Source: Lachnospiraceae bacterium (GTDB lineage: Bacteria; Bacillota; Clostridia; Lachnospirales; Anaerotignaceae). Taken from it: a stretch of DNA of 63,374 nt. Numbering within the stretch: the first letter of the stretch is position 1; the number at the start of each line of letters is the position of its first letter. Below are positions 34,628 through 43,669 of the stretch, piece by piece. Position numbers and translations under genes: made by a program. The notes beneath the pieces are model-generated. The model did not search any database, was not told the origin of the DNA, and was given only the letters and a program-made list of their open reading frames with translations. The stretch is from positions 1 to 63,374 of the forward strand of contig DPJA01000011.1 in the NCBI GenBank assembly GCA_003543235.1, written 5' to 3'.

Positions 34628-34645
34628 TAAATAATTGAATTAAAA

Positions 34646-34678
34646 AATCGTGGTGGCAATTGCCCCACGATTTTTTTT
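34646..34678. terminator. Terminator between dfx and the MATE gene, both strands
   Basis: AATCGTGG pairs with CCACGATT, with the palindromic GGCAATTGCC inside. A-rich and T-rich flanks on either side make it usable on both strands between the convergent genes. Confidence 0.85.
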
Positions 34679-34681
34679 AAT

Positions 34682-36022
34682 TTATTTAGAACATTTTTCA
34701 TGTTTTTGATGTAAAATTTTGTAATACAAAAATATAGAAAGCATTGTACTGCATATATCGGCTGTTGGCTGTGCGTAAACCAAGCCGTTAAGTCCAATTA
34801 CCGCATTTGATACTATAAGTACAGGTATAAATACAATACCTTGGCGTGAAACTGATAAAATCATAGACGGTAAAGCCTTGCCCATGGCCTGAAACACGTT
34901 AATCATAAGAAACAGGCAACCCATAAATGGTACGGAAATAATGTTTACACGTAGGAAACCTGTGCCCATGGCAATTACTTCAGCATCTTGTAAAAAAGCC
35001 CCAATTATATGTGGGCTGGCGGAAAATATAAGTATGGAAAAAAACACACCAATGGTTGTGCCAGCAATGCCTGTTGTAATTATTGTACTGTGCATACGCT
35101 CATGGTTGCCAGAAGCATAGTTATAGCCAATTAATGGTTGAACACCCTGTGCAAGACCTATTAAAAGCATAGCAGGCAGCATGGTTGCTTTTGCCACAAT
35201 ACCCAACGAGGCTACAACATTGTCGCCGTAACTAGCAGCAAAATTGTTTAATACAATATTGGAAAAACTGAAAAGCAGGGTACTTATTGATGCAGGCAAA
35301 CCAATTGAAAATATATTTTTGAAAAGTTCACTGCTTGGATGAAAATCTTTTGGGAGTACAGAAAGGTTGGGGCTTTTTTTCAGCATATATTGAATATAGT
35401 AAAAAACAGATGCTATGTTAGCAATTATTGTTGCATATGCCGCACCAGCAACGCCCATTTTAAAATATAAAATAAGTAAAGGGTCTAATGCTATGTTTAT
35501 AATTGTTCCAAGCATCATACCAAACATTGCATTTTTTGCCGCACCCTCTGCTCTAATTGTTTGTCCCAGGGAAAAGCTTAGTATAACAAATGGTGCACCA
35601 CCTATAATTATAACAAGGTAGCTTTTTGCAAAAGAAAAGGTCATTTGGCTTGCACCTATAACATTAAGAATAGGGTTGATTGCCAAAAGTCCAGCTATGC
35701 AACAAAAAATACCAACAACAATAGCACAATAAAAGGCAACAGAGCTTGTCTGCTTGCATTGTTTTAATCGTTTTTGACCAAGCAGACGAGATATATATGA
35801 ACCGCCACCAATACCAAAAATACTGCCCAATGACATAAGGCACATAAAAATAGGCATGGCAATGGTAACTGCGGCTACCTGATTTGCATCTTTAAGCTGT
35901 CCAACAAAAAAAGTGTCCGCAAGGTTGTAGATAATTGTAACAAGCATACCAAGCATTGTTGGTGCTGCAAGTTTTATAATAGCTTTTGGTACAGGCAATG
36001 TTTCAAATAATTCGTTTTCCAT
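34682..36022 (-). CDS. MATE-family efflux transporter
   Basis: A 446-residue membrane protein with about twelve helices. The N-terminal motif LAAPTMLGMLVTIIYNLADT and the later ASISTLLFSFSNIVLN mark the two halves of a MATE (MatE/NorM) transporter, which exports cationic drugs or metabolites using Na+ or H+. It has an AGGAGG site on the minus strand. A second, clearly different MATE gene is at 46071. The substrate cannot be read from the sequence. Confidence 0.93.
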   Translation of the reverse strand: MENELFETLPVPKAIIKLAAPTMLGMLVTIIYNLADTFFVGQLKDANQVAAVTIAMPIFMCLMSLGSIFGIGGGSYISRLLGQKRLKQCKQTSSVAFYCAIVVGIFCCIAGLLAINPILNVIGASQMTFSFAKSYLVIIIGGAPFVILSFSLGQTIRAEGAAKNAMFGMMLGTIINIALDPLLILYFKMGVAGAAYATIIANIASVFYYIQYMLKKSPNLSVLPKDFHPSSELFKNIFSIGLPASISTLLFSFSNIVLNNFAASYGDNVVASLGIVAKATMLPAMLLIGLAQGVQPLIGYNYASGNHERMHSTIITTGIAGTTIGVFFSILIFSASPHIIGAFLQDAEVIAMGTGFLRVNIISVPFMGCLFLMINVFQAMGKALPSMILSVSRQGIVFIPVLIVSNAVIGLNGLVYAQPTADICSTMLSIFLYYKILHQKHEKCSK

Positions 36023-36083
36023 AAAAGTTCCTCCTAAGATGTTTGCGTTTCTAAATTTTTAAGCCCTGGGTGTAAAAGATTTG

Positions 36084-36117
36084 AAAAAAATGCCCCAACC
36101 TAGAGGCTGAGGCATTT
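36084..36117 (-). terminator. Terminator of the stalk-domain gene
   Basis: On the minus strand AATGCCTCAGCC pairs with GGTTGGGGCATT (12 bp, two G-U) and is followed by a T-run. It separates the stalk-domain gene from the MATE gene downstream on the same strand. Confidence 0.88.
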
Positions 36118-36156
36118 TATGTTCAAAATAAAGCATTAAGGGTTAGTGATATAATG

Positions 36157-37569
36157 TTATTGCATCATCATATCATTAAGAGAGATTACTTTTGAACCAT
36201 CTGTAGGCTCACCAATTGGAGCATTTGTTGTTTCGGCATAGTCAAAATTACCTGTTAAGGTCATATCAAAAATGTCCTCTACATTAATTGACATATCCAT
36301 TGATGATTTAAGACCGTTTTGTTCAGCTGTTAATTTCATAACTCCAGAACCCATATAATCCATTGACATATCAAATGAACAACCAGTTACCTTGTCGTCT
36401 GCTGTTGGAAGCTTCATAGATAATGTTACTGTAGCTCCGTCTGTTTCTTGTTTATAGGTTGACTCATATCCGTCTGCTACAGTTTTAAATGCACTGTCAC
36501 TAAAAATACCTGTAATAAGCTTGTATGTTTCAATTGATAATGCAGCTGAATCCTTGTCTGTTGTTGAAATTTCAGTTGACATAGCGTGCATATAAGTTTC
36601 AAAGCTTGCTGCTTTTGCCATTTTTGCAAGGTCTGTAAAGCTAAAGCTTGAACCAGACATTTCCATCATGGAGTTCATATCAATTGAGTACCATGTGTCA
36701 TCTGCTGAACCCATAAGTGTTGAAAAAAGGCTGCTTTGAATGTAATATTTGCCTGTATCTAAGTTAAAAATTAAGTTGAAATCAATACTTTTTAAAGCTT
36801 CAAGCAAAGCAAGAGTTTCTGCGTCAGGTGCAGATTCAGCATCAATCATTTTTTCAACTGCAGAAAGGTCAAGTTCTGTTACTGTATTCATGTTTACCTT
36901 TGAGGAATCTGTAATGCCATCTATGTTACAAACACCTTTAATATATTTGTCGCTAGAACCATCAATGTTGTTAACGCTGAAGTTAAAGGTACCTGTAAGA
37001 GCATATGTTTTTTCAGAAAATTCCTTTGCATATGCAAGGTATTTATCCATAATTGTGTAGGTTTCGTTTGCACCAGTTACTTCGTCAGCATCAAAAATGA
37101 TTGCTGTTTTATCGTCATCATCCCAACCTACTGTGCAGTCAAGAGCCTGTGCAGCAAAACGAACAGGTACATAGGTACGACCGTTCTTTATAAATGAAGC
37201 CGCATCTGTTTCAACGTTTTTGTTAGTACCGTCTTTTTTTATTGTCATGTTTTTATTACCAACTACAAAAACTGCTTCTGTTGTATCTTTTTTTGCAGTA
37301 ATTGTTTTTGTTGCATCATCGTAAGAAACTTCAGCATCAAGACCTTCAAATACAGCTCTAAAAGGTACATACACTCTGCTGTTTACAATTACAGGCTGTG
37401 CGTCTGTAAAGGACATATTAGTTCCGTTAAGCTGAATGGCAACTGAAGGTGCTTGGGCTGTTTCAGATATAACAGTTGTTGTGGCTACTCCTTGAGCAAA
37501 AGCACTGCTTGGTGCAAGAACCATAGCTGAAGCCATAGAAAGTGCAGCTAATTTTTTAAAATTAATCAT
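36157..37569 (-). CDS. Secreted protein with copper-amine-oxidase-N stalk domain
   Basis: A 470-residue protein with a signal peptide (LAALSMASAMVLAPSSAFAQ). Residues about 40-155 hold the paired stalk repeats (RVYVPFRAVFEGLDAEV; RTYVPVRFAAQALDCTV), which are probably for cell-wall binding. The remaining 300 residues form a Ser, Asp and Met-rich domain (DTWYSIDMNSMMEMSGSS), resembling LolA/LppX-like lipid-carrier folds in pattern only. It sits alone with its own terminator. The amidase at 656 carries a related repeat. Confidence 0.82.
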   Translation of the reverse strand: MINFKKLAALSMASAMVLAPSSAFAQGVATTTVISETAQAPSVAIQLNGTNMSFTDAQPVIVNSRVYVPFRAVFEGLDAEVSYDDATKTITAKKDTTEAVFVVGNKNMTIKKDGTNKNVETDAASFIKNGRTYVPVRFAAQALDCTVGWDDDDKTAIIFDADEVTGANETYTIMDKYLAYAKEFSEKTYALTGTFNFSVNNIDGSSDKYIKGVCNIDGITDSSKVNMNTVTELDLSAVEKMIDAESAPDAETLALLEALKSIDFNLIFNLDTGKYYIQSSLFSTLMGSADDTWYSIDMNSMMEMSGSSFSFTDLAKMAKAASFETYMHAMSTEISTTDKDSAALSIETYKLITGIFSDSAFKTVADGYESTYKQETDGATVTLSMKLPTADDKVTGCSFDMSMDYMGSGVMKLTAEQNGLKSSMDMSINVEDIFDMTLTGNFDYAETTNAPIGEPTDGSKVISLNDMMMQ

Positions 37570-37731
37570 AATCGAAAGTTCCTCCCTTTATTTTCATTGT
37601 TATTATTCACATAAATTAGTTTAGCACCATTTTCTGTAAATTGCTATAGAAATTGCAATATGTGATAAATATTAATAAAATTGTAAAAATTTAAGCATGA
37701 AGGCTGGTGCAATGAATTATGAAACTTTGTG

Positions 37732-37759
37732 TTGAAATAAAAACAAAACAAGGTATAAT
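37732..37759 (+). promoter_or_regulatory. Promoter of ispE-gntR
   Basis: TTGAAA at 37732-37737 and TATAAT at 37754-37759 are spaced by 16 bases, about 55 bases before the ispE start. Confidence 0.7.
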
Positions 37760-37813
37760 ATTATTTATAAAATGTATACAGTATATAAAAAACACGAAGA
37801 ATATGGTGACAAT

Positions 37814-38701
37814 ATGGAATATATAAAATTAAAATCAAGAGCAAAAATCAACCTTACATTGGATGTAATAGCTAGGCGTGATGATGGATACCATGACCTT
37901 GAAATGATTATGCAAACAGTAGGTCTTTATGACAGTATTTTTATTAAAAAAACTGATAAAGATGAAATATTTATTAAAACAAATCTGCATTACTTGCCAA
38001 CCGACGAACGTAACATTACATATAAAGCGGCAAAGCTTATTAAAGACGAATTTGGAATATCCAACGGTGTGTATATTGAGCTTACTAAGAGGATTCCTGT
38101 GGCTGCAGGGCTTGCTGGAGGCAGTGGAAACGGAGCAGCAGTTATTAAGGGTATGAACAGGCTGTTTGACCTTGATTTGTCTACGAAAAAGATGATGGAA
38201 TTGGGTGAACACCTTGGGTCCGACGTGCCATATTGCCTTATGGAGGGTACTGCTTTGGCAAAGGGACGTGGGGAAATTTTAACTCAACTTAACCCTTGCC
38301 CGCATTTTTATGTGTTGTTGGCAAAGCCGGATATAAGTGTATCTACGGCATCTGTTTATAAAAATCTTGACCTTAAAATGGTGAAAAAACACCCTAATAC
38401 AAATGCGGTGCTTGCTGCAATTGCAAATGGGGACAAAACGGGCATTTCCACAGGTCTTTGCAATGTCCTTGAAACGGTGACAATAAACCAGCGACCAATA
38501 GTTAAGGAAATTAAAAATTTCATTGCGGAACAAGGTTCTTGCGGAGTGTTGATGAGCGGAAGTGGGCCTACGGTGTTTGCTCTGTTTGAAAAAATAGAAA
38601 CGGCCAAGGAGGCTGCAAAAAAAGTTAAGGAAAAATTTAATATAAAAGATGTATATGTAACAGAGATATATAATCCGTCAGGTGAAAAGGGGAGAAACTG
38701 A
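37814..38701 (+). CDS. ispE: 4-diphosphocytidyl-2-C-methyl-D-erythritol kinase
   Basis: A 295-residue GHMP kinase of the MEP isoprenoid pathway. It phosphorylates CDP-methylerythritol at the 2-hydroxyl. The opening KLKSRAKINLTLDVIARRDDGYH is typical, and the ATP loop reads VAAGLAGGSGNGAA. A C-terminal motif (GVLMSGSGPTVFAL) is intact. The ATG at 37814 is chosen because it matches the usual family start and has a weak GGTGAC site. The in-frame ATG at 37772 has none. The gntR gene starts one base after the stop. Confidence 0.94.
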   Translation: MEYIKLKSRAKINLTLDVIARRDDGYHDLEMIMQTVGLYDSIFIKKTDKDEIFIKTNLHYLPTDERNITYKAAKLIKDEFGISNGVYIELTKRIPVAAGLAGGSGNGAAVIKGMNRLFDLDLSTKKMMELGEHLGSDVPYCLMEGTALAKGRGEILTQLNPCPHFYVLLAKPDISVSTASVYKNLDLKMVKKHPNTNAVLAAIANGDKTGISTGLCNVLETVTINQRPIVKEIKNFIAEQGSCGVLMSGSGPTVFALFEKIETAKEAAKKVKEKFNIKDVYVTEIYNPSGEKGRN

Positions 38702-38702
38702 A

Positions 38703-39368
38703 ATGGACTATAAATTTAACGTAAGAGTTAATGAATATTTGCCACTTAGAGAGGTTGTGTTTAATAACCTGAGGGATGCTATACTTAATGGAGAACTTAA
38801 ACAAGGAGAGCGATTGTTGGAAAATCAGTTGGCAGAAAAGCTTGGCGTAAGCCGTACTCCTGTAAGGGAAGCATTAAGGATGCTGGAACAGGAAAATTTG
38901 GTTGCCCTTATGCCACGAAAAGGTGCACAGGTGCTGGATTTATCTGCTACGGATATAAAAAATGTGTTGGAAATAAGAAGTGCGTTGGAATTGGTTGGAA
39001 TGCGTCATGCGTGTCAAAGCATGGAAGAGGACCAGCTTAATGAACTTAAAAGATTGAATGCAGAGTTTGAGCGTGCCTTTGAAGAAAAAGATTACGAAAA
39101 GGTTGCAACTACCGATGAAAAGATACATGATATTATTTTTGCGTCTTCCCACAATGATAGACTTATACAGATAGTAAGCAATATGCGAGCACAGATTTAT
39201 CGTTACAGAATGGCATATTTAAAGGTTTATGAAACAAAAACAGCGGTTATAAATCATCATAGGGGTATAATAAAAGCGATTGAAAACCATCGTGAACGAG
39301 AGGGCATAAAAGTGATGTCAGACCACATAGAACATCAAACAAATGTAATACTTAAATCTTTAAAATAA
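38703..39368 (+). CDS. GntR-family regulator, FadR/FCD type
   Basis: A 221-residue regulator. The winged helix covers about residues 12-75 (ENQLAEKLGVSRTPVREALRML), and the all-helical FCD ligand domain follows (about 85-210) with Asp/His residues that may bind metal. AGGGGAG at 38687-38693 supports this start; an in-frame GTG at 38682 lies inside ispE. Its close link to ispE is seen in other clostridia, but the effector is unknown. Confidence 0.9.
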   Translation: MDYKFNVRVNEYLPLREVVFNNLRDAILNGELKQGERLLENQLAEKLGVSRTPVREALRMLEQENLVALMPRKGAQVLDLSATDIKNVLEIRSALELVGMRHACQSMEEDQLNELKRLNAEFERAFEEKDYEKVATTDEKIHDIIFASSHNDRLIQIVSNMRAQIYRYRMAYLKVYETKTAVINHHRGIIKAIENHREREGIKVMSDHIEHQTNVILKSLK

Positions 39369-39389
39369 GATTACAAAAGCTTGATTTTA

Positions 39390-39418
39390 TTGAAACAAAC
39401 TGGGATATGGAATAGAAT
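39390..39418 (+). promoter_or_regulatory. Promoter of the G5/LysM gene and walRK
   Basis: TTGAAA at 39390-39395, 17 bases, then TAGAAT at 39413-39418. It lies 53 bases before the G5/LysM start. No terminator separates that gene from walR, so it may drive walRK as well. Confidence 0.65.
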
Positions 39419-39471
39419 TACATAAAGTAAAAAATATGAGCATACTAATCAAAACTAAGGGGGAACTGTAT

Positions 39472-40548
39472 ATGAGTAGTTCACAGGGCAGACAAAATGG
39501 GAAAAAAACAATATACAGCTCCAAAACTGAGGTAAAGGATACCGCAGGAGGGTATAGCCTTGGGCGTGATAAACGTAATGAGCTTAGGTTTAACAGGCGA
39601 AAAAAACAAAGCAAACAGCTTAAAATAGCGGCGTTAAGTGCATTGGTTTTTATTGTGGCTATGAGTATGCTTATTGCATTTGGCAAAAATGCAGTTAATG
39701 TATATCTTGGCGATGAGTGTGTTGGTATGATTAAAAAAACCAATGTTACAGCAGAGGATTTTAAAAATTCAGTTAATGCACAGCTGACAGGTGAAATGGG
39801 TTCTAATGTTCAAATTAACGAGGAAATTAAGTTTGTGTCTGTGCATGGCAAAAAAAAGCAAATTGTAACATCAGAATATGCACTTGCTCAAATTAAAAAG
39901 ATGGTTACCTATAAAATTGAAGCTGCGGTAATTACAGTGGATGGAGCAGAGATACTGGCGTTGAAAACACAGACCGAAGCAAAAGAAATGCTGGATGGTA
40001 TTATTGCTGAATATATACCAGAGGGGTCTAATATAGTGGAAAAAGGATTTGTTGAAAAAGTTGAAACTATTGCAAAATTTGTTGACTCCAAAACTATTGT
40101 ATCCAAAGAGGAAGCTATTGCAAAGCTTACGGCTGGAACAAGTGCAACCAAGGATTATTCGGTTACCTCTAATGATACATTGTTTAGAATAGCCACAAAA
40201 AATGGAATAACCATTGAGGACGTTTTGGCGGCAAACCCTAGTATGACAGTCAACACTGTACTTAGTGTAGGGGAAAAAATAAATTTGAAGGTTATGGTGC
40301 CTTTCCTTTCAGTTAAAACGGCAGAAAATACGGTGTTTACAGAGAAACAAGAAAAAGAAATTGAATATCAACAAGATAACACCAAGCCTGTAAGCTACAA
40401 AAAAGTAATACAGCAGGGCAAGGACGGGCAAAAAGAGGTGACAACGCAGATAATAAGAATAAATGGTTTTGAAAGTGAGCAAAAAACAGTATCGGAAACT
40501 ACTACCGTTGAGCCGGTTTCAGAAATTATTGTTGTAGGCACCAAATAA
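39472..40548 (+). CDS. Membrane-anchored G5/LysM protein lacking a peptidase domain
   Basis: A 358-residue protein with a basic N-terminal tail, one membrane helix (LKIAALSALVFIVAMSMLIAF, about 57-77), a long coiled region, a LysM repeat at about 222-270 (YSVTSNDTLFRIATKNGIT) and a C-terminal G5-like domain ending VVGTK. Many clostridial relatives continue into an M23 endopeptidase after the G5 domain; here the stop comes directly after it. AGGGGGA supports the start at 39472. It probably binds peptidoglycan. It lies 23 bases before walR. Confidence 0.8.
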   Translation: MSSSQGRQNGKKTIYSSKTEVKDTAGGYSLGRDKRNELRFNRRKKQSKQLKIAALSALVFIVAMSMLIAFGKNAVNVYLGDECVGMIKKTNVTAEDFKNSVNAQLTGEMGSNVQINEEIKFVSVHGKKKQIVTSEYALAQIKKMVTYKIEAAVITVDGAEILALKTQTEAKEMLDGIIAEYIPEGSNIVEKGFVEKVETIAKFVDSKTIVSKEEAIAKLTAGTSATKDYSVTSNDTLFRIATKNGITIEDVLAANPSMTVNTVLSVGEKINLKVMVPFLSVKTAENTVFTEKQEKEIEYQQDNTKPVSYKKVIQQGKDGQKEVTTQIIRINGFESEQKTVSETTTVEPVSEIIVVGTK

Positions 40549-40571
40549 TATAAAGTTGCGGGGGTTTTTGC

Positions 40572-41267
40572 ATGGAAAGAAAAATACTTGTTGTTGACGA
40601 TGAAAAAAACATAGTAGACATTATCAAGTTTAACCTTAAAAAAGAGGGCTATGAGGTTATTACGGCGGCAGATGGCGAGGAAGCAATAGCAAAGAACCAT
40701 GAGGAAAATCCTGACCTTATTTTGCTGGATATAATGATGCCAAGGGTAGACGGTTACGAGGCTTGCAAAAAAATTCGAGAGAAGTATGATACACCTATAA
40801 TTATGCTTACAGCAAGGGCTGAGGAGGTTGATAAGGTGCTGGGGTTAGAGCTTGGTGCTGACGATTATGTTACAAAGCCTTTTGGAGTAAGAGAACTTAT
40901 GGCACGTGTTAAGGCAAATCTTAGGCGGAAGTCTGTTGCCACACAGCAAGAGGAAACACCTAAAGGAAATACAATAAACTTTGGAATTCTTGATATTGAC
41001 CTTGACCTTTATGAGGTGAAAAAGAATGGAAAGATTGTGGAGCTTACGTTCAGAGAGTTTGAGTTATTGAAGTTTTTGGCAACCCAAAAAACAAAGATTT
41101 TTTCTCGTGAAACATTGCTGGAAAAGGTTTGGGGATACGAGTACTTTGGGGATGTTCGTACAGTGGACGTAACTGTTAGGCGACTTAGGGAAAAAATAGA
41201 AAGCGAACCTGGACGACCACAATACATACTTACAAAACGTGGTGTGGGGTATTATTTCGGCAGTTAA
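40572..41267 (+). CDS. walR: Cell-wall response regulator WalR
   Basis: A 231-residue OmpR-family regulator, also called YycF/VicR. The receiver has phospho-acceptor D53 (LLDIMMP) with the usual DDEK, LTAR and KPF motifs. The C-terminal winged helix (residues about 130-228) ends RTVDVTVRRLREKIE and TKRGVGYYF. It controls wall-hydrolase genes in Firmicutes. walK follows 13 bases later. A WalR-box-like site lies at 43092. Confidence 0.95.
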   Translation: MERKILVVDDEKNIVDIIKFNLKKEGYEVITAADGEEAIAKNHEENPDLILLDIMMPRVDGYEACKKIREKYDTPIIMLTARAEEVDKVLGLELGADDYVTKPFGVRELMARVKANLRRKSVATQQEETPKGNTINFGILDIDLDLYEVKKNGKIVELTFREFELLKFLATQKTKIFSRETLLEKVWGYEYFGDVRTVDVTVRRLREKIESEPGRPQYILTKRGVGYYFGS

Positions 41268-41280
41268 AGGATGGACAGGC

Positions 41281-43053
41281 ATGAAAAGTATAAAATGGAA
41301 ACTTATAGCTATGTATCTAGGTTTGGTGCTTATTGTAATGATAGTAAGTGGAAGTTATATTTTAATCAGCCTGCAAAACATAGAAATGGATAAAGCCAAA
41401 ACCCAAATGGAGCTGTATGCCCAAAAAATAAGTGAGCAGGTGGTGCTTTCTTATGAAGAGGACAGTTTTCAGATGGGTCTTATTCAGTTTAGCAAAAGCG
41501 GCGGCAACACAGCACAGATACAAGGCAATATTTTAAATAACACAGGCGAAACAATAGCCTCTACCACTACAAATAAACCGCCGTATCCCAGCTATAAAAA
41601 TTCCGTTATAATAGGTGCAATGTCAGGCAATGCAACCTTTTCAAAAAACAGTAAAGATGAGGATGCAACAGGTACAGAGTACCTAAGCTATGCTTACCCA
41701 GTTATGGTTAACGGCGAAACAGAGTATGTTATTTACAATCGCATGGATGCAGAGGCTATATATAACAGTATTAATCAAACCAGAAGAACTATTATGTTCA
41801 GCATGGTGCTTGCTCTTTTTATGACGGCATTAATGGGATATGTGTTTGCCAAAACACTTACAGGCCCTATTGTTGCACTTACGGGAAAAGCAAAGGAGCT
41901 TGCAGAGGGAAAGCTGGACCAAAGCGTAAAGGTATTTTCTGATGACGAGATAGGTCAGCTTTCGGAAAGCTTTAACTATATGGCAAGTGAGCTTAGCAAC
42001 ACAATGGGTGAGATTTCTAAAGAAAAAAATAAGTTTGAAATTATACTGCATAACATGACCGACGGAGTTGTTTCCTTTGATAGAGATGGACGTGTAATGC
42101 ACTACAATAGTGCCAGTATGGACTTGCTGGGTTTTAGTAAAACAGATTTTACCTTTGATGAGTTTATAAAAAAATTCAACCTAAATGCAGGAATTTATAT
42201 AGATATGATAGGCTCGGAAGTTACTAAAACAGTAAGCTTTTGGTCAGAGAATAAATATATAAATGCCAGCTTTTCTCCATATACTAGTGAAAGAAAGGAA
42301 ATGGAGGGGCTTGTGGTTGTTTTGCAGGATAACACCGAGCTTAAAAAATTAGATGATATGCGTAAGGAGTTTGTTGCCAACGTATCTCATGAGCTGAGAA
42401 CACCCCTTACAACTGTTAAAAGCTATACAGAAACCCTTATTGAAGGTGCTATTGATGACCATGAGGTGGCAATGGAATTTCTTGATATTATTAATAATGA
42501 GGCAGACAGGATGTCTTTTTTGGTACGAGATTTATTGCAACTCTCACGTTTTGACAATAAGCAGATTTTTCTCAATTATTCAAGCATTAGCCTTAATGAT
42601 TTTGTTGCGGAAAATATACGCCAGAGCAAAATACACGCCGATAATAAACAGCAGAAGCTTACCTTTATTCCTTACAAAACAGACGTGCATATAACTGCTG
42701 ATAAGGACAGAATTACCCAAGTAATGAACAACGTGCTTACAAACGCAATTAAATATAGCCAAGAGGGTGCAGACATAACGGCGTGGATAGAGGAAAGTGA
42801 AAAATACTACAAAATTGTTGTTAAGGACACAGGCATGGGCATACAAAAAGAGGATTTGGATAGGATTTTTGAGCGTTTTTATCGTGTGGATAAAGCCAGA
42901 AGCCGTTCGATGGGAGGAACGGGACTGGGCCTTGCCATTGCCAAGGAGATTATGGAAAGCCACGGCGGAAATATAGTTGCCCAAAGCAAATATGGAAGTG
43001 GAACTACTATGACTTTGTGGTTTCTTAAAGAACTAGAGGAACATGAAGTTTAA
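41281..43053 (+). CDS. walK: Cell-wall sensor histidine kinase WalK
   Basis: A 590-residue sensor with two membrane helices enclosing an extracytoplasmic domain (about residues 30-165), then HAMP (TGPIVALTGKAKELAEGKL), PAS, HisKA with phospho-acceptor H370 (ANVSHELRTPL) and HATPase (NNVLTNAIKYS; DTGMGI; GTGLGLAIAKE). The start at 41281 has AAAGGATGG upstream; an in-frame GTG at 41239 overlaps walR. It phosphorylates WalR. Confidence 0.95.
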   Translation: MKSIKWKLIAMYLGLVLIVMIVSGSYILISLQNIEMDKAKTQMELYAQKISEQVVLSYEEDSFQMGLIQFSKSGGNTAQIQGNILNNTGETIASTTTNKPPYPSYKNSVIIGAMSGNATFSKNSKDEDATGTEYLSYAYPVMVNGETEYVIYNRMDAEAIYNSINQTRRTIMFSMVLALFMTALMGYVFAKTLTGPIVALTGKAKELAEGKLDQSVKVFSDDEIGQLSESFNYMASELSNTMGEISKEKNKFEIILHNMTDGVVSFDRDGRVMHYNSASMDLLGFSKTDFTFDEFIKKFNLNAGIYIDMIGSEVTKTVSFWSENKYINASFSPYTSERKEMEGLVVVLQDNTELKKLDDMRKEFVANVSHELRTPLTTVKSYTETLIEGAIDDHEVAMEFLDIINNEADRMSFLVRDLLQLSRFDNKQIFLNYSSISLNDFVAENIRQSKIHADNKQQKLTFIPYKTDVHITADKDRITQVMNNVLTNAIKYSQEGADITAWIEESEKYYKIVVKDTGMGIQKEDLDRIFERFYRVDKARSRSMGGTGLGLAIAKEIMESHGGNIVAQSKYGSGTTMTLWFLKELEEHEV

Positions 43054-43091
43054 AAAGCAAGAATTTAAGTGTAATTTAAAAGTAAGCATGA

Positions 43092-43124
43092 TGTAACACA
43101 ATTGTAACAATAATGGTGTATACT
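43092..43124 (+). promoter_or_regulatory. WalR-box-like direct repeat and promoter
   Basis: TGTAAC-ACAAT-TGTAAC at 43092-43108 fits the published WalR box (TGTWAH-N5-TGTWAH) exactly. TATACT at 43119-43124 is a good -10 box, placing the repeat over the -35 region, where an activator would bind. It lies inside the wal locus, before the secreted protein at 43189. Confidence 0.75.
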
Positions 43125-43188
43125 TTTTTCTATCAAGATAGAACAATGTGCATATCATAAGTTTAAAGGAAGGAGGCTGTATATTATT

Positions 43189-43620
43189 ATGAGAAAATTT
43201 TTCATGGGGCTGTTGGTTGGAGTTTTAATGTGTTTAAGTTCAAATATTGTTTATGCAGGTTCCCTACAGGCGGCAGAGGTCAATGTAAGCGTTACAGGTG
43301 ACTTGAATTTTGAAAGAGATAAGGTTTCTACCTTTAATGAGTCCAAAACAATTTCTGGAACGGCAGAAAAAGGTACAGACATAGATATTGTTGTTTATAC
43401 AAAAAGCTTTTACGGAAGATTTAAAGAGGTTGAAAGCTACAGTATAAAGGTTGGTGATTCTAATCTTTTTAGCCAGGCATTGGGGCTTCGTGTAGGTGAA
43501 AATTATATTGAGTTTAGGGCAAGCAAGGATGGCCTCAAGGACTATTATAAAAGTGTTATCGTAAATCGAAAGAATAAAGCTATTAAAACTCAGCTTGAAA
43601 ATAGCATATATATACCTTAA
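43189..43620 (+). CDS. Small secreted protein of the wal locus
   Basis: A 143-residue protein with a signal peptide (MGLLVGVLMCLSSNIVYAGS, cut near 24) and a mature beta-rich domain of about 110 residues resembling a bacterial Ig-like fold (VNVSVTGDL; SGTAEKGTDIDIVVYT; GENYIEFRA). It has no catalytic motif or anchor. An AAGGAGG site and the WalR-box promoter precede it. It is not one of the usual wal genes of Bacillus. It may report on or modulate wall state. Confidence 0.75.
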   Translation: MRKFFMGLLVGVLMCLSSNIVYAGSLQAAEVNVSVTGDLNFERDKVSTFNESKTISGTAEKGTDIDIVVYTKSFYGRFKEVESYSIKVGDSNLFSQALGLRVGENYIEFRASKDGLKDYYKSVIVNRKNKAIKTQLENSIYIP

Positions 43621-43669
43621 AGGTGTGTATAATTATAGAAAATAAGGGATTAAAAGCGGTGAAAACAAG

